Assembly (NCBI GenBank): GCA_026120185.1
Contig: JANUWF010002061.1
Coordinates: forward strand, 1,116,001 to 1,180,000
Origin: Voacanga thouarsii
Lineage: Eukaryota > Streptophyta > Magnoliopsida > Gentianales > Apocynaceae
Reading direction: 5' to 3'
Length of the DNA stretch: 64,000 bases
Shown here: piece after piece, positions 1-12,600 of the stretch
Layout: each line of letters opens with the position of its first letter
Position numbering within the stretch: the first letter of the stretch is position 1
Position numbers and translations under genes: made by a program
Notes under the pieces: model-generated
What the model was told of the DNA's origin: nothing
The model's input: the letters and a program-made list of their open reading frames with translations, nothing else
The model's database searches: none

Positions 1-877
1 TTACCAAAAAAAATCGATTCGATTTTATCATTTTTACCGTCTTTAACCTTTTAAATTAAAAAATATAAAATCAATATGGTGCGTGGCTATGAACTTTATT
101 GAAATTATAACATTTTAATTTTAGAAGAAATTAACTAATATAATTATTTTGTTTTTAAATAAAAATCTTTTGAGTGGAGTTTATTTTTTAAAAAATTAAG
201 ATTGTTTGACAAGTTATAATTTTATTATGAAGTATAATGATAGAAAAAAAATAGTAAAGAATAAAAATATTATAAGTTTTAAATTTTAAAAAATAAATAA
301 AATAATTTCTTATAATTTTACATAAAACATAAGGAAGATAGGAAATTAATAAATAATATTTTAAAAAAAACCGGTTGGATTCGGACATTAGGTCTCTTTC
401 ATTCTTCTTCAACCTTCATGGTTGAAATCGAAGTAGGCCTTCTTATGGATTCGTGTAAAACCCTGAACACCTCTCGCTTTTATTCAATGCTGCCGCTCTG
501 CTATCGAGGTATTGGTTTTGCCTCTGATTAAGATTTGTTTGGTTTCTGCCATTAAATAAGTTTACATTTTTTCCCCCTCAATTTTCTATAAATTTGGCAT
601 TATCAATTTTCCCAGAAGAATTCCCTCGTAGAATTGAACGAGGAGCCGCTAAAATTCTTTCAAAATCCATGTTTAAAATCCTCTGGAAACCCATCTTTCT
701 TGGCAGCTATTCGAACAGTCCCTCCAACCCTTTCAAAATTATCTTGCAGACGCTGATTAAAAGGAGCTTTCTTAATGCTTGTACTGAATCCTGTGGTTTG
801 AACCCTCCCAAGTTTGTCATTGGTTAAGTAGCTCCGAGCTGGCACTGTAAATGCAATCCTGAATTCTTGATCAGACA
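1..877. other. AT-rich left flank and leader of the PTF2-like gene
   Basis: The first 420 bases are very AT-rich and I see no coding signal in them. From about 430 the composition becomes more balanced and probably holds the promoter and 5' leader of the gene starting at 878. Short open frames here on both strands have no recognisable content. No clear TATA box was found. Confidence 0.5.
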
Positions 878-2467
878 ATGGAGTCTTCTCGGTCTTGCAA
901 GAGTTGTGGGAAGAGAACCTTGGTTCCGGACGACCAAACTGGCAATTTGGTGTGCTGTTCATGTGGTGTGGTTCAAGATTTTGACAATTTTCAAGCCCAA
1001 ATTGGTGGCATCAGTGGCCCTGTTGGCACCTTTGTTCGTGTGGGCACTGCAGGGCTGGGAAGTGTTTATAGCTATAAGGAAACTAAAGTATATCTCGCCC
1101 AAAAGTTGATAGATGATTTGAGGTTTCAATTAGGATTGTCAGATGCGAGAACTGGCGAAATAAAGACCATGGTTGAGAAAATAACAGAGGGTGAATATGG
1201 TCAAGGTACGTGGTTTACAATATTCGTTGGTGCTTGTGCTTATGTTGTGATGAGGAGAGATAACAAAATGTTGCCCATTGTTCAAGTGGCTAATCTGGTT
1301 GGTTGTGATAGCTCGGAGTTGGGACGAATGGTTAATCGAGTTGTAGATTTTCTTGAGTTGAAATTGCCAGAGGTTGATATTGTAAACTTGTTTAAACGCT
1401 CAATTACAACTTGTCCGAGCTTTGCTGGGATTTCAGAGGATGTGACTGAGAGGATGTTAAAGCAAGGCGTGTTTTTGCTGCAGTGTTCAATGAAGTGGTT
1501 TTTGACTACAGGGAGGAGGCCAGTCCCTATTGTGGCTGCTATTTTGGTGTTTGTTTCTGAATTAAATCAAGTGGAAGTGAAGATTGAAAGTGTGGCAAAG
1601 GAGTTGTATGCTGCAGTTCATACCTGTAAGAAGAGATACAAGGAACTTTTGGAAAGACTGGTAAAAGTTGCACAAGCCTTACCCTGGGGCAAAGATGTCA
1701 CTCTTAAGAATATTTTGAAGAATGCGCCATTTGTAATCCAATACATGGAGTTGAAGTCCATGTCAAAGTGCACTAAGGAGGGAAGACTGAAGCCTCTTGG
1801 AGTTGCTGTGGAGGATATAGTTGGTGACTGTTTGAGCAAAGAAATGGGATATGGGTTTGATAATTATGGAACAGAAAATGACTCTCAGTATTTTAAAGTT
1901 GAGCATTCGCGGACCCTGGGAATAGAAGCTTCGAATAATCTTGAGATTTCACATGAATGCCTAGCCTTGATGTATTCCAAGTTTTTGGATGAACTTCCGT
2001 TGGTAAACTCTGCAGCAGAGATGGGGGAGTCAAATAAGAGAATACAGAGGAGAGGATATGACCTACATGCATGTAGAGATTGGTGGACAGGCAAATCAGG
2101 GCTCTGCAAAGAACTTCTTCTGAAGCAAATATTGGAGGAAGATATTGGACTGAATGCTAATCCTCCATCTTTTGATAGAGGACAATTAGCTTATGAAAGG
2201 AGGAAAGAAAAGATTAAGGCTGCTAAGTTACGCATTCAGAGGATTATGCATCCATCAGAATCTGGTTCTGGCAATTCAGATGGTGTTTTCCTTTCAAAGT
2301 GTGTAAATGCTGGTAAGAAAAGAAGGAAAATGCAAGTTGAAATTGATTGGGAAGATTTCATCATCGAAACTCTTCTCCTTCATCAGGTAAGAGAAGATGA
2401 GATAGAGAAGGGGCATTATAATGTCTTGTTGGAATTGCATGTTTTTGATCATTGGAATTCGAAATGA
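878..2467 (+). CDS. PTF2: Plant-specific TFIIB-related protein (PTF2-like)
   Basis: A single uninterrupted reading frame of 529 residues. The N-terminus carries a TFIIB-type zinc ribbon: Cys7, Cys10, Cys26 and Cys29, with the GNLVCCSCG turn. Two cyclin-like helical repeats follow (about residues 75-165 and 170-270). The C-terminal half is charged and poorly conserved. Length and domain order match the plant-specific TFIIB-related factor PTF2 (Arabidopsis AT4G35540 from memory), a nuclear general transcription factor relative studied in the male germ line. Classical TFIIB is much shorter, and BRF1 has a different C-terminal region. The start at 878 puts the zinc ribbon at its usual distance from the N-terminus, and no in-frame ATG lies close upstream. 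The lack of introns is notable because neighbouring genes have many. The family is well supported; a precise one-to-one orthologue is inferred. Confidence 0.9.
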   Translation: MESSRSCKSCGKRTLVPDDQTGNLVCCSCGVVQDFDNFQAQIGGISGPVGTFVRVGTAGLGSVYSYKETKVYLAQKLIDDLRFQLGLSDARTGEIKTMVEKITEGEYGQGTWFTIFVGACAYVVMRRDNKMLPIVQVANLVGCDSSELGRMVNRVVDFLELKLPEVDIVNLFKRSITTCPSFAGISEDVTERMLKQGVFLLQCSMKWFLTTGRRPVPIVAAILVFVSELNQVEVKIESVAKELYAAVHTCKKRYKELLERLVKVAQALPWGKDVTLKNILKNAPFVIQYMELKSMSKCTKEGRLKPLGVAVEDIVGDCLSKEMGYGFDNYGTENDSQYFKVEHSRTLGIEASNNLEISHECLALMYSKFLDELPLVNSAAEMGESNKRIQRRGYDLHACRDWWTGKSGLCKELLLKQILEEDIGLNANPPSFDRGQLAYERRKEKIKAAKLRIQRIMHPSESGSGNSDGVFLSKCVNAGKKRRKMQVEIDWEDFIIETLLLHQVREDEIEKGHYNVLLELHVFDHWNSK

Positions 2468-5410
2468 GCTTTGGTGAAGAGTACTAAAATCTGTTGGAGG
2501 GAAAGAGCCAATGGTTGATATTTTGGTAGATTCTTTGTTTGGGGCTATGAAGCCGGATCCTTTTTGTAAATTATCCTTGTAAATTTCATGGCCTCTTATT
2601 TTGTAACAAGGTATTCGTAATTGTTATAATATATCACCATTAATCATATTCATGCTACTTTTGTGTCCCACTTCTTTTACTTTCAGGTTTTCTAATATCC
2701 AGCCATTTCATCTGTCATCTGTTAACTATGTCATGTCCCAATTGTGTTACCTCTAAAGTCTATTCATGCACTTTCATCTGTCATCAACTTTGTTCAAGTG
2801 TTTTTCCAATTTTTGCTAATTTTGCCAAAGTAACCAGCTTCCAGGGAACTACTCATCAGGTAAACTCATTCAACCATGTCCTGGTTGTAGAAATTATAAC
2901 TTATCGGTGATATAACTAATTTTGATTTTCATTTGGGAGACTCTTTTATATGAATTATGATCCTTTTGTTCTCATCTGTTTTTCCTTCTTCAATATTTCT
3001 CCAGTTACAGCAATTAGAAATCACGATTCTAGTAAGTTGTTTTATGAGTAATGAATCGATTTAGGGGATAAGAACTGTTAACATGCACAGCAGTATAGGT
3101 CTTTATCTCTTTATTCTGCATTTCAACATTGTAATGGATTCACGAGAAGTAGAAATTCATGATTTCTAGTACCACTTTTTTTTTTTTTAATTTTAAATTT
3201 TTATGATGTTAAAAATTCTTTTTCGTGGTTAGTCTATTTCTTTTCTCCAAACAGGTTTTGTTGAGAACAGATTAGTTGTGAACTTTTTATCTTTCCTTGC
3301 ATAGCTTTATCCGTTGCTGATCATGGACAACATCATATGTTTAAGATAATCAGACACTAGATACATATTTATTCAATTTTATTATATCTATATACTTTTT
3401 CCTCCCAAAATATTTTGCCTTATGTCTTCAAAGATCAGGAAGCACCTTTAGTACCTTTCATAGCTGAAAGTTGGCTGCAATCACTTTGTAGTCAAATTGT
3501 ATTAACAGGAAGTGAAGGCAATCCCTCCAGATTAAGATGGTGAGCTCTATTCCTTTTCCTAAAGAAATTTCAGGGTCTCCATGCTTTGATTGAAAAGTGG
3601 ATTTAGCATTATTTGGGAGATATCAAAATGTGTTGTACATTACTCTCCGTCAATAAAATTTTCTTCTTGAGTTTTCAATTGTTCAAATATGAGTGCTCTG
3701 AAATCTGTTTTGCTTGAATCCTTATTTCCTTGTAGTTTCTTCGATAATCAAGTAGGAAGAGAAAAGACAGACAATATAAAAGATGAAAACATAACTCTGA
3801 CTGCAAGTTTTAAAACTTGACGCTTGGGTGGCTTGACAGTCTTTCTGCATTAGCTACATGCAAGAGACGAATCTAGTGATGAGATCAAGACTGATAGCTT
3901 TGTATCAACCACCAAACTATATGATGGCCGCTATAGTATACTATCTGAGTAGCTTCTTGTTTAATATTTCTTAGCAGCACCTGAGCATTTGCATATATAT
4001 TTACCAGCTTGTGGTATTGCTTCACTAAATATAAAAATCTTTATTGAATTTAAACTTCAAGTAATTGCACAGCAGTAACTCGAGGATTGATGGAAAGTAT
4101 CACTTGGAGGGAAAAATATCATGTTAAGTATCTCTTCTTTTCTTTTTCATGCAATAAAATCTCTCTTCTTTGTTTTCTTTTAAGTGGGGCGGGGAAAGTT
4201 GGGGGAGATAATCAAATGTGGCTTTGTGACAACTTTGTATGAATTAGCTAATGCTATATTCTTAGCAAGGACAATGTGATTATGTGAACATGTTTCATTT
4301 GTTACTATTGCCATTTTCTTGTAACCATATTGTATTGTTTCTTCATTTGTTCGAATCTGAATGTCCATTTACACCATTTTAGTCTGGTAGTTCATCTTTT
4401 AGACGATAAGTCCATTTGTGTGGGTTTAAAGGTGAAAACTTTGATGCAAATGTTGCTTGAGGGATGACATATTCTTGTTTAAGACAAATTTCAATGGGGC
4501 ATTATGTTTCGGCAAGTTTGATTAAACACATTTTTGTAAGTTTTCTAATGCTCTGCATTTGGCTTTTAGACGAACTCTGTGTACAGAATTTACAAGAAAC
4601 TGTGATTTTATACTCAAGTTTGCTAAACCTTGTTAATAGTAACTGATCAACCGTTAAGAAAGCATATGCTGCTTTAACTTTTGCATACATGATAGGAGCA
4701 TTATTCATTCCCCTATGAAAGTTAACTTTTTGTCTTCTTCGAATACTTGGGATTGTAGGGTTGCCCCTCTAATGTGCATGTTGCATCTCCAACTCCTAAA
4801 AACTTGCCGCTACTGGTGTGGTAGCTTATGTATCTTATTAGATGTTGGTTTATATTAATACAGTTTTAGAACGAAAACGAAATGAACAAGGATAGCTGCA
4901 GGCTTTTCTCAACATTGGGTAGCAAACATCATAGATTCGGGAGGCAAAAGCACTTAGCTAAACGGCAGGAGTGTTGTCTACTGTTAGCAATCCCTGTTTT
5001 TTGGTTCCACTCGCGCATCTGATCTTTCTCTCATACTGGCTTTGGGATGATAGCAGCATCGGGGAAATGTTTTAGGTGGAGGAAATATGGGTCTCTCTCT
5101 CTCTCTCTGTGCATGGAATTATGCCTTTTTGTTGTAATCTTGGTTTATTTTACAAGATGGTCAACGGAAATTCAACTTTATTCTCTTCCAAAATGTAAAT
5201 GGTTCTGCATATAATTTCATATAACATCTATAACGTGATCCCCACATCCTTTGTTATAATGTATACAAGCTTTTATTTTCTGCTAGTTTCTGCCTTTAAA
5301 TTAAGCACTTAAAGGAAAGAAAGACGCACTACAGATAGAAAGATAAAATCATGAAAAGGGAGGAAAAGAGACATCCATGGATGTCTGAGGGGCCTTTGGC
5401 ATCCAATGAA
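2468..5410. other. Intergenic region between the PTF2-like and DUF538 genes
   Basis: Nearly 3 kb without a convincing gene. It should include the 3' untranslated region of the upstream gene (AT-rich, ending near 2640). A short CT microsatellite lies at about 5092-5109, and one half of a dispersed repeat at 3861-3916. Open frames here are short, with no family resemblance. Confidence 0.5.
3861..3916 (+). repeat. Dispersed repeat copy 1
   Basis: The last 22 bases (3895-3916) are identical to 5961-5982. The preceding 34 bases align without gaps but are only partly similar, best at the start (CAAGAGAC). The second copy lies 2 kb away on the other side of the DUF538 gene, in the same orientation. 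Confidence 0.6.
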
Positions 5411-5824
5411 TTACTGGCCAGCTGCAAACGCCTCAACTGGGAAAGTCTTGGTGATTCCAGCAAGACTCTTGAAGTGAACCTTTCCGGTGGGTGGATCATC
5501 TACGGTGATCTCACTCACTGGAGGCCAGAGCATCAGCTCTTTGGCTTTCACTCCCTTGAGTTTCTTGATCCTCTTCTTCTCAACGATGCCAGTGATACCG
5601 GTGTCATAACTCACCAGCTTGCTGATCATCTTGAAGTTGTGTTCAACCTTCTTCTTCTGCACTATCCACATGTAACCAGTGCTCCTTACAAACCCCACTT
5701 CAACTACGTCAGCAAGGGGGAGAAGCCCCGATGGCAGTTCAAATTCTTCAAGAAGTGCAACTGCCATTTTCAGCCCCTCGTCATGACCCTGCTTCACAAT
5801 TCCTCCCGCCTTCGGGTCTGCCAT
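5411..5824 (-). CDS. DUF538 family protein
   Basis: A single-exon gene for 137 residues starting MADPKAGGIVKQG. The pattern is typical of the plant DUF538 family: an N-terminal helix ending in LLEEFELPSGLLPL, then a beta-rich middle (VGFVRSTGYMWI), and a C-terminal segment with VSEITVDDPPTGKVHFKSLAG. It is a small soluble protein with no signal peptide, unlike many DUF538 members, and is slightly shorter than the usual 150-170 residues. The biochemical role of the family is not settled; members are often stress-responsive, and a link to chlorophyll or lipid binding has been proposed. The antisense frame at 5351-5866 is a shadow. Start chosen because it gives the complete family N-terminus. 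Confidence 0.88.
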   Translation of the reverse strand: MADPKAGGIVKQGHDEGLKMAVALLEEFELPSGLLPLADVVEVGFVRSTGYMWIVQKKKVEHNFKMISKLVSYDTGITGIVEKKRIKKLKGVKAKELMLWPPVSEITVDDPPTGKVHFKSLAGITKTFPVEAFAAGQ

Positions 5825-5926
5825 TTTTGTTATGATCCTGGAACTTTTTCCTTATTCCTTCTGTAGAGAATGTAGCTTGGTTTTGTGCTAGGGAAAAAAT
5901 TTGAATTTATAACCATTAATCACAGT

Positions 5927-5982
5927 CAAGAGACAAATTTAGCGAAATCAACGAGGTTATTAGCTTTGTATCAACCACCAAA
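5927..5982 (+). repeat. Dispersed repeat copy 2
   Basis: Direct-repeat partner of 3861-3916. The final 22 bases are identical between the two, and the offset between the two similar blocks is the same in both copies. It lies just upstream of the DUF538 start codon. Confidence 0.6.
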
Positions 5983-7542
5983 AATCTGGTTCCAGTCGTT
6001 GTTTTGTGTTTATCTTGATCACCAAGCCTCATGTTTTTCATTCCCTTTGCATTTGTTGCCGTACCGATCCAAAGAAGAAGGACAATTTCGTCGAAAATGG
6101 TGCACGGAATCCAATTTGACTATTAGCAAAGCATGCTATCAGATGCTTGTGGATTGGAGCAAACAATTAAAATGTTTGGACTCTTACCACTCTCCCACAA
6201 ATTTTTGGTAGAATTCACAAATAATTTTACATCTACAAATACCTCATTTCCTACGTTTGCAACATTTGTCTCCTCTCACATGCGTGCAACCTAAATTACT
6301 GTCTCAGCAGAGGGACTCATCACGGCATTGGCCAACAATATGGTCATATGCATATTAGAAATTTAGGAAAGATCAGTGGACAAATGAATGGTTGAATAGT
6401 CACTCAATTTGTATAAGTGAATTTAATAATATAATTTGTGTTTCATTTAAACTGAATTTGAGAAGCAACTCTTCTCGATTCAAACCAAAATTTTAATTTA
6501 AATAATTTTATTTTCTCAAAAACTATCATATACTTACATCACATTATATATTTTTTTCTCTTAAATGATTAGTTTCACATTTTTCCAATATTTAATAATA
6601 TTTTATTAATTTTTAATAAACTCATCTTAATTCAATTTTTATCTAAATACAACATTAGAATATTTCTTTATTCACAAGATTTTCTATGTGGTCTCGTTTC
6701 CTTCTTTTTAACCCTCTTTTTCCCCCATGGATTATATTCCAACCTTCTCTTCCTACTGTGCGTTCCTTCCTTAGACAGCTTGTGGATACTATTTTCTTGA
6801 AAATGCATCCGTGGTAGATTAGTAATGGCGTCATTGCCTTGTAGAGGAATCTGGTTAAGTAGTCACCGTCTGGTAAATTGCTTTGCACCTTCGCCTTATT
6901 ATTAAACATAGTATTAAATTCGATTTCCTAAGCTAAGTCAATAAGTTGCATCATGGATGTGAGATCATCAAAGAAAACAAACATTGAGTAAAATTTATCA
7001 TCTGTAACTCATAATATCTGGTGATCTTTGTCAAAACTAGTTAGTTATTCTTAAATACTTCATTTATTTGACCAAAATGAAAAGAAAATTCAATTTCCTA
7101 TATCTTATTATACACACACATGAAAACGAACTAACATATAAAAAACACACACATATCTTGATTATGCATTCATGCTTGACTTGAAGAGATGAGAATTTTA
7201 CACATGAAGGGCACTTTAATAATCTATCTCAATAACCGGGAAGATCATGACGATATATCATCTTGCTGTTGGACCATTTTTAACTGTAAAGGTACGTAGC
7301 CATATCCATGGATAGAGCTCATCACGAAGCATTTGAGCGAGTTTTCTGATAGGGCCCTCCACAATTGTTCTAAAAAAATAAGAAGAAAGAAAAGAAAAGT
7401 TTTAAAATATATAGTGAGTCGTACCAGTTCTATTTTATTCTATTTTATCACATTCATTCTATCTCTTATATCATGTAATTTGTGTGTCTTTTAATTAATT
7501 AATCAATATGTTTCATGTTACTCTCTAAAATTAGTAGGTGTA

Positions 7543-7563
7543 CATATATATATATATATATAA
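7543..7563 (+). promoter_or_regulatory. TATA-like AT tract upstream of the HIPP gene
   Basis: Alternating AT run ending in TATATAACC, about 107 bases before the inferred HIPP start codon. Position and composition fit a core promoter, but it could also be just a microsatellite. Confidence 0.4.
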
Positions 7564-7669
7564 CCATTCGCATAGCCATTTTCATCACAAGACAATTCCT
7601 CTGTGATATTTCATTCAAAACAAAGCTTCATATACTCCCCTTTTTCCCTCAAAGTTGAACAGTCCCAGA

Positions 7670-9213
7670 ATGACGGTCAGCTTCTGCTCAAACCCTTGTA
7701 CTGTTTAGTATCTGTATTTGCATGCATGTTTCTGTAGCTGCATAAGTTCATATATGCATGTTTACTTTAGAATGCATAATCAAGTCCTTAATGCTCTCCC
7801 CTCCCTCTTTCCTCTCTCTCTCTCTCTCTCTCTCTCTTTCGTGAATTTTTCGATATTGATTCAGCCTTGGAATGTCTGCAACACCAAGACTGCAAAAGAA
7901 CAGTTTTACTCTCTTCTGACCTGGAAAAAGATTGAAACTCCTTGTTCTTTAGCACAGAAAAGTTAGCTAGTTGCTTTGCTATAGTACCTGTGACAGTGTG
8001 TGACGATAATCCACAATCTATAATGAGATAATTCTCTAGCACTAAAGGAGACATAAACACGTTGCTATGTACAGTGGACTTGGTATATGTGTTTTTTTTT
8101 TTTTTTTGGTCGTTGCCAAAATCCCTTAATCACTGGCATTAAAGATCGCCTGCTTGGTAATGTTACTAGCTATCGCTTATTTGCGTATTGCCTAAGCGAT
8201 GAGGCATTCATTTGAAAAGATTGATCAGAAAGAGGTTCCGGGTAAATATGATCTGTTTTCAAGTTTCATTATACCAGATTACTTGTGTATTTTCATTAGT
8301 ATATTATAATAGGGTATATGTATGTGAAATTGTGGGAAATTTATGCAATCTCAATTAGTGTAAGCACCAAGTGAATAATTGTTACATTAGTTAGCAGTTG
8401 ATGAAAGTGACTAGTACAATAAAGAAAGACTTTCGAGTAAAAAATAGTGCATGAGTGATAAGGCCTTCCAATTCCGTAGACAAAAAGAATAGATTTAGCC
8501 ACGGTCATTGTAGGGTCGTTTTATATACATGGCCGTCAACAAAAGTATATAGGCTGATAATCATAGCCATGTCATGAATCTCTTTATCTGAGCACTTCTT
8601 TTTTGGTTCATTTAGATAATGGAGATGAGAGTGCACATGGATTGTCCCGGCTGCGAAAGCAAGATAAAGAAAGCTCTTCACAAACTTGATGGTATTAATA
8701 CTACAAATATACAAATTTCTTCTTGGAAAAAAAAAAAAAAAGACATCAATGTTCAGAGATTGATTGAAATTGTTTGTCTATACAGGAGTGGATAATGTTG
8801 ATATAGATATGTTCATGCAAAAGGTGACGGTCACAGGCTGGGCAGACCGGAAAAACGTACTCAAAACTGTGAGGAAAACTGGAAGACGAGCAGAGCTATG
8901 GCCCTTTCCATACCACCCCGAGTACCATAACTTCACCTATACATATTACGACCAATACAATAGAAATCCGGCCACTTACGCGGTTGAGCAGCCTACTTTT
9001 GTCACAGCTAAGCCATACAATTCATACCAGGACCACCACAAGCACGGTTCCTATGGCCATGATGATCATTACTCTTTGTACAACTATTATGTGCATGGTT
9101 ACAACGGCCATGAGCACGGCTATTATCCGGATCCTCCCTACTCAGCCATATTTGATGAGCGTACCGGTGCCATGTTCAGCGATGACAATGCTCACAGTTG
9201 TTCCATAATGTGA
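7670..9213 (+). CDS. Heavy-metal-associated isoprenylated plant protein (HIPP), 3 exons
   Basis: Coding exons: 7670-7675, 8616-8691 and 8786-9213, giving 169 residues. The first coding exon is only ATGACG, followed by a GT donor. Exon 2 starts after TTTAG and gives MTIMEMRVHMDCPGC, the usual N-terminus of this HIPP subgroup. An HMA domain spans about residues 3-67 with metal-binding Cys12 and Cys15 (M-D-C-P-G-C). A Tyr/His-rich tail follows (HNFTYTYYDQY, several YNSYQ and HGYNGHEHG patches). The protein ends in CSIM, a CaaX farnesylation box. HIPPs bind metal ions through the HMA domain and are membrane-anchored by the lipid. A long leader-proximal intron (940 bases) separates the first two codons from the rest. 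Without the microexon the protein would start at the internal ATG at 8619. Confidence 0.85.
7812..7838 (+). repeat. (CT)n microsatellite in HIPP intron 1
   Basis: About 13 CT units. It lies in the first intron, about 140 bases after the 6-nt coding exon. Confidence 0.9.
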
Positions 9214-9602
9214 ACATCATCAGTGCCTTCGTGCGTTAGATTTGAGTGCTTTGTTTCAGTGTGTGGGGGTTTCTTCTCAATATCAACTTAGGTGCCACTG
9301 CTTTGTCTGTAATTTAGTCGATGTATATCTGTTTTGAGTGTGTATGGCGAAGATTCAGAAAGACAGAACCAGCTTTTATGCCTTCCAAGTATATTATGTA
9401 GCCTGTTTCTGACAACTACAAGTCTATATCTCATGTCACTATATATGAAAGCATTTTAAGTAGTCTCTTCACTGTTAACATTCTAACATAAGGAGAGGAG
9501 AAGATAAAAATTCAATTAATTGGGAAAGTAATATTACAATCAAGCTCAAGTCACTGAACGCTGTGCTCTTCGACTCAATTAGTACCTCCATAAAAATCAG
9601 AA

Positions 9603-12600
9603 CTACAAGCTAGCAGCAATGCATGCAAAGGACTCCTGCTCCTTCTCGTGTTGATTAATGCTGTCTGCAACATGAGCAACAACTCCAGCTCCAGCATTAT
9701 GGAACCATTCATTTTTCACCTGCAGTGAAAAATGGAGAATTTTATTGGAATCACTAGGCAAAAAAATTGCATGGTGAAAAGATGGAAATGTAGAGAGCGG
9801 TACATGAATGTTGTTATGGGCAAAAAAGGGCCAGAATGCTGAGTGAAAGCTGACATCAACTTTCCTCCATCCTAGTTGTTGTAGACCGCGTATCATTTCC
9901 TCTGTACTAAAATAAAACAATCAGTCGTGTTTGGTGCAATAAGAAAGTGATGTATCAGCAGCAGTAGTCGAAATGCAACCAGAACCTTCCATAATTTCAT
10001 GATATTCAAGTGTATTCATTGTGCTGGGTGCATTTTGAGCTGCCTCTTTAGCTCTGGCTGCTTCTGGAGGAAAATGAGGACCCTCAGAGGAAACAGGTCG
10101 ACAATATTCCACATCCACAACATGCTTGTAACCATCCAAAGACTGCCGGGAGGGCTGCCAATTACAACAAGAAATGTAAGAGAGCCAAAAATAACATATA
10201 TAGGTAGTCACATCCAATAATAATCTTCTGAAAACCTTTAGTTTACTTGACTGTTAAATTGTCACTACTACTAGTTCAAGAAACATTTTCATTTGATACA
10301 GTCGCAATTCAGGAATGCACCAAACCAGCTACTAGAAGGGGCACCCTTTAATGATGATTAATAACCAACTCAATCTTTGCAGACAACATGAATAGAAAAA
10401 CCATTACTTGTATCAAGATTAATCATACTATTACGGTTCAAAACAGACACATTTCCTCCTCGTAAGAGAACAAATTCAGGCTGTCTGATTATAACTCATC
10501 AAACATTTCAAGAAAGATGTCTCTAAACGCCGGGGGGGGGGGGGAATCACTAGTACTGAGATACAAATATATGAAGAAACATCAATTGTATGAAAAGATG
10601 CCATCATAAGCTCAATTACAAACAAATAAGCCTATAAAATGCACTTGAAAAGGAAATAACAAATTCCTCCAAAAAATACTCAAACTAAGCGCCACCAAAG
10701 CAAGTTTCATACCATTTTTCATAAGGATCAACTATGAGAACAAGGATTTAGTGAAAAAACCCAATGATGGTAAGAAAGTCAAAAGATTTGAAATGCCAAC
10801 CTGAACAAAGGCCTCCCCCCAAAACGTGTATATAAATAGATAAATAAATACAAACATGCACGCACATATGTAACTATATGTATATCCATATATATAAAAA
10901 GAGTAAATGCTAAATCACCTTAACAAGTTCCATCTCCCTTCTTATTGATGAAGTACGCCAACCAACCATATCTGAACTATGCTAAGAATAAAAACAAATA
11001 GGCAGATAATGAAATGACAAGCAAGCAAAAGAAAAAGAATATCTGACAGGATACGGTCATAAGAGACATTAGCATACAGCACACGACATCTGAAAGCACC
11101 AAGGGCAGATCTGCAAGCTAAAAGTAGCATGAGAAGCTTTACATAGAAATTCAAGTAGTATAAAGAACTGTGTGATGTCTTTTTCTCACTCACATAAACT
11201 TGCCATCCTCACAATCTGAAGCCATACGTAATAGAAGAGGAGGTTTATTGGGTTTTCCATCGGTGAGGAAGAGCTGACTACCAGTTCTGCCGACAAAAAT
11301 GGGGGCGAGTGGTGCAGCAATCTTCTCCAATAAGGGGACTCCCAAAAGAAATGGAAGCTGAATCATATAACCAAAAACTGTCTGGAAGTCAGGTTCTATA
11401 AAGCATAATCACGAACAACGTCATTGATTTGACAAAAAAACTAGTATATTACTCTATAACATTCCACGCAACATTTATTAACTTCTAAATTAGAAGTAAA
11501 GCCACAGAGAATTCAACAACCATGTAATCATTAACAAGGAATAGAAAACACCAGGATTTCTCAATATGTTTTCTCAGTCTTCTCTTTCAGAAATATTTAG
11601 TATTTTCTCTTGAGGAACCCAAGATTAGACCATCTCATCACTAATTAGGCAGAAAACCATCAGATTTGTTCTCAGTTCCTGGTTCCTACGCAGATTTGGT
11701 TTTAGCATTATCTTACCACCTCTCTAATTAAGTTTTTCATGATTTATTCCCTAAAACACAACCACCAAGAAGATATCATGTAATATAGATACATCCTTCT
11801 CTAAGCAATTCTAAACAAAAAATTTCTTCACAACTCAAATGGTATTTCAAAGGTTGTCAGCATCCAAGCAAGGTACGAGAATCTTAAAACAACTCAAAAT
11901 TTGAGCAAATCTCAGGTAAGTGTTTTTGTCATCACTTAGGGTATTTTTCCTTTTTCTTTTTTTTTTAAATGAAACTAGAAGCGGCAGCTGTAGCAACTGG
12001 TGGCTCCTTTATTTCTTGCCATCCATTTTGGTCCAGCTATGAATTCAAATATCATAAATAGGCACCCCAAACATGGATTTATGAATGACTATATGAGCCA
12101 CATAGCAATCTTTGAAGACCACAGGCTATCTGACTACTGCAAGACAGTTGCACACTACATTGAAGTGCTGGATTAATAATCAACCTAACAGTACACAAAC
12201 TACATAACAAAATTAGCATTTTAAGAAATAAAGGAGCAGAGAGAACTAGGCAAAAGCAGCAACATCACTACTACATGGTGTAAAGGATCCAAGATTGCTT
12301 CTCAAAATTCTATGCCAACTCCAGAAACAAAACAAAGCTGTATAGAACTTTTCTGTCCCCATACAGTTATCCTTCTGTGAAAAATACACGCATATGCCCT
12401 CTGATTTGTTCATTAACTATGTAAATACATTTCATCGTCTATCACGCCTATTTTGATCAAGGGCAAGACAAAGTTTCAGAAGTAGAAGTCTCCAAAGAAA
12501 AGGAGGTAAATAAGTTTTTCACTGAAGACCGTGTAAAGAATCTCAAAGACACTGCATACTCACATTGCACAATCAAACACAACACAATGCAGTTATAAAG

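Larger units (their letters stand above)
5825..7669. other. Intergenic region between divergently transcribed DUF538 and HIPP genes
   Basis: Holds the upstream regions of two divergent genes. Copy 2 of the dispersed repeat is at 5927-5982. The rest is AT-rich. An alternating AT tract with a TATA-like sequence lies about 110 bases before the HIPP start. No coding sequence is supported; the minus-strand frame at 6655-6909 has no family features. Confidence 0.5.

Noticed and set aside
660..962. Minus-strand frame over the PTF2 start
   Set aside because: Antisense shadow of the gene and its leader; no domain.
5351..5866. 171-codon plus-strand frame
   Set aside because: Exact antisense of the DUF538 gene, whose minus-strand product has family features.
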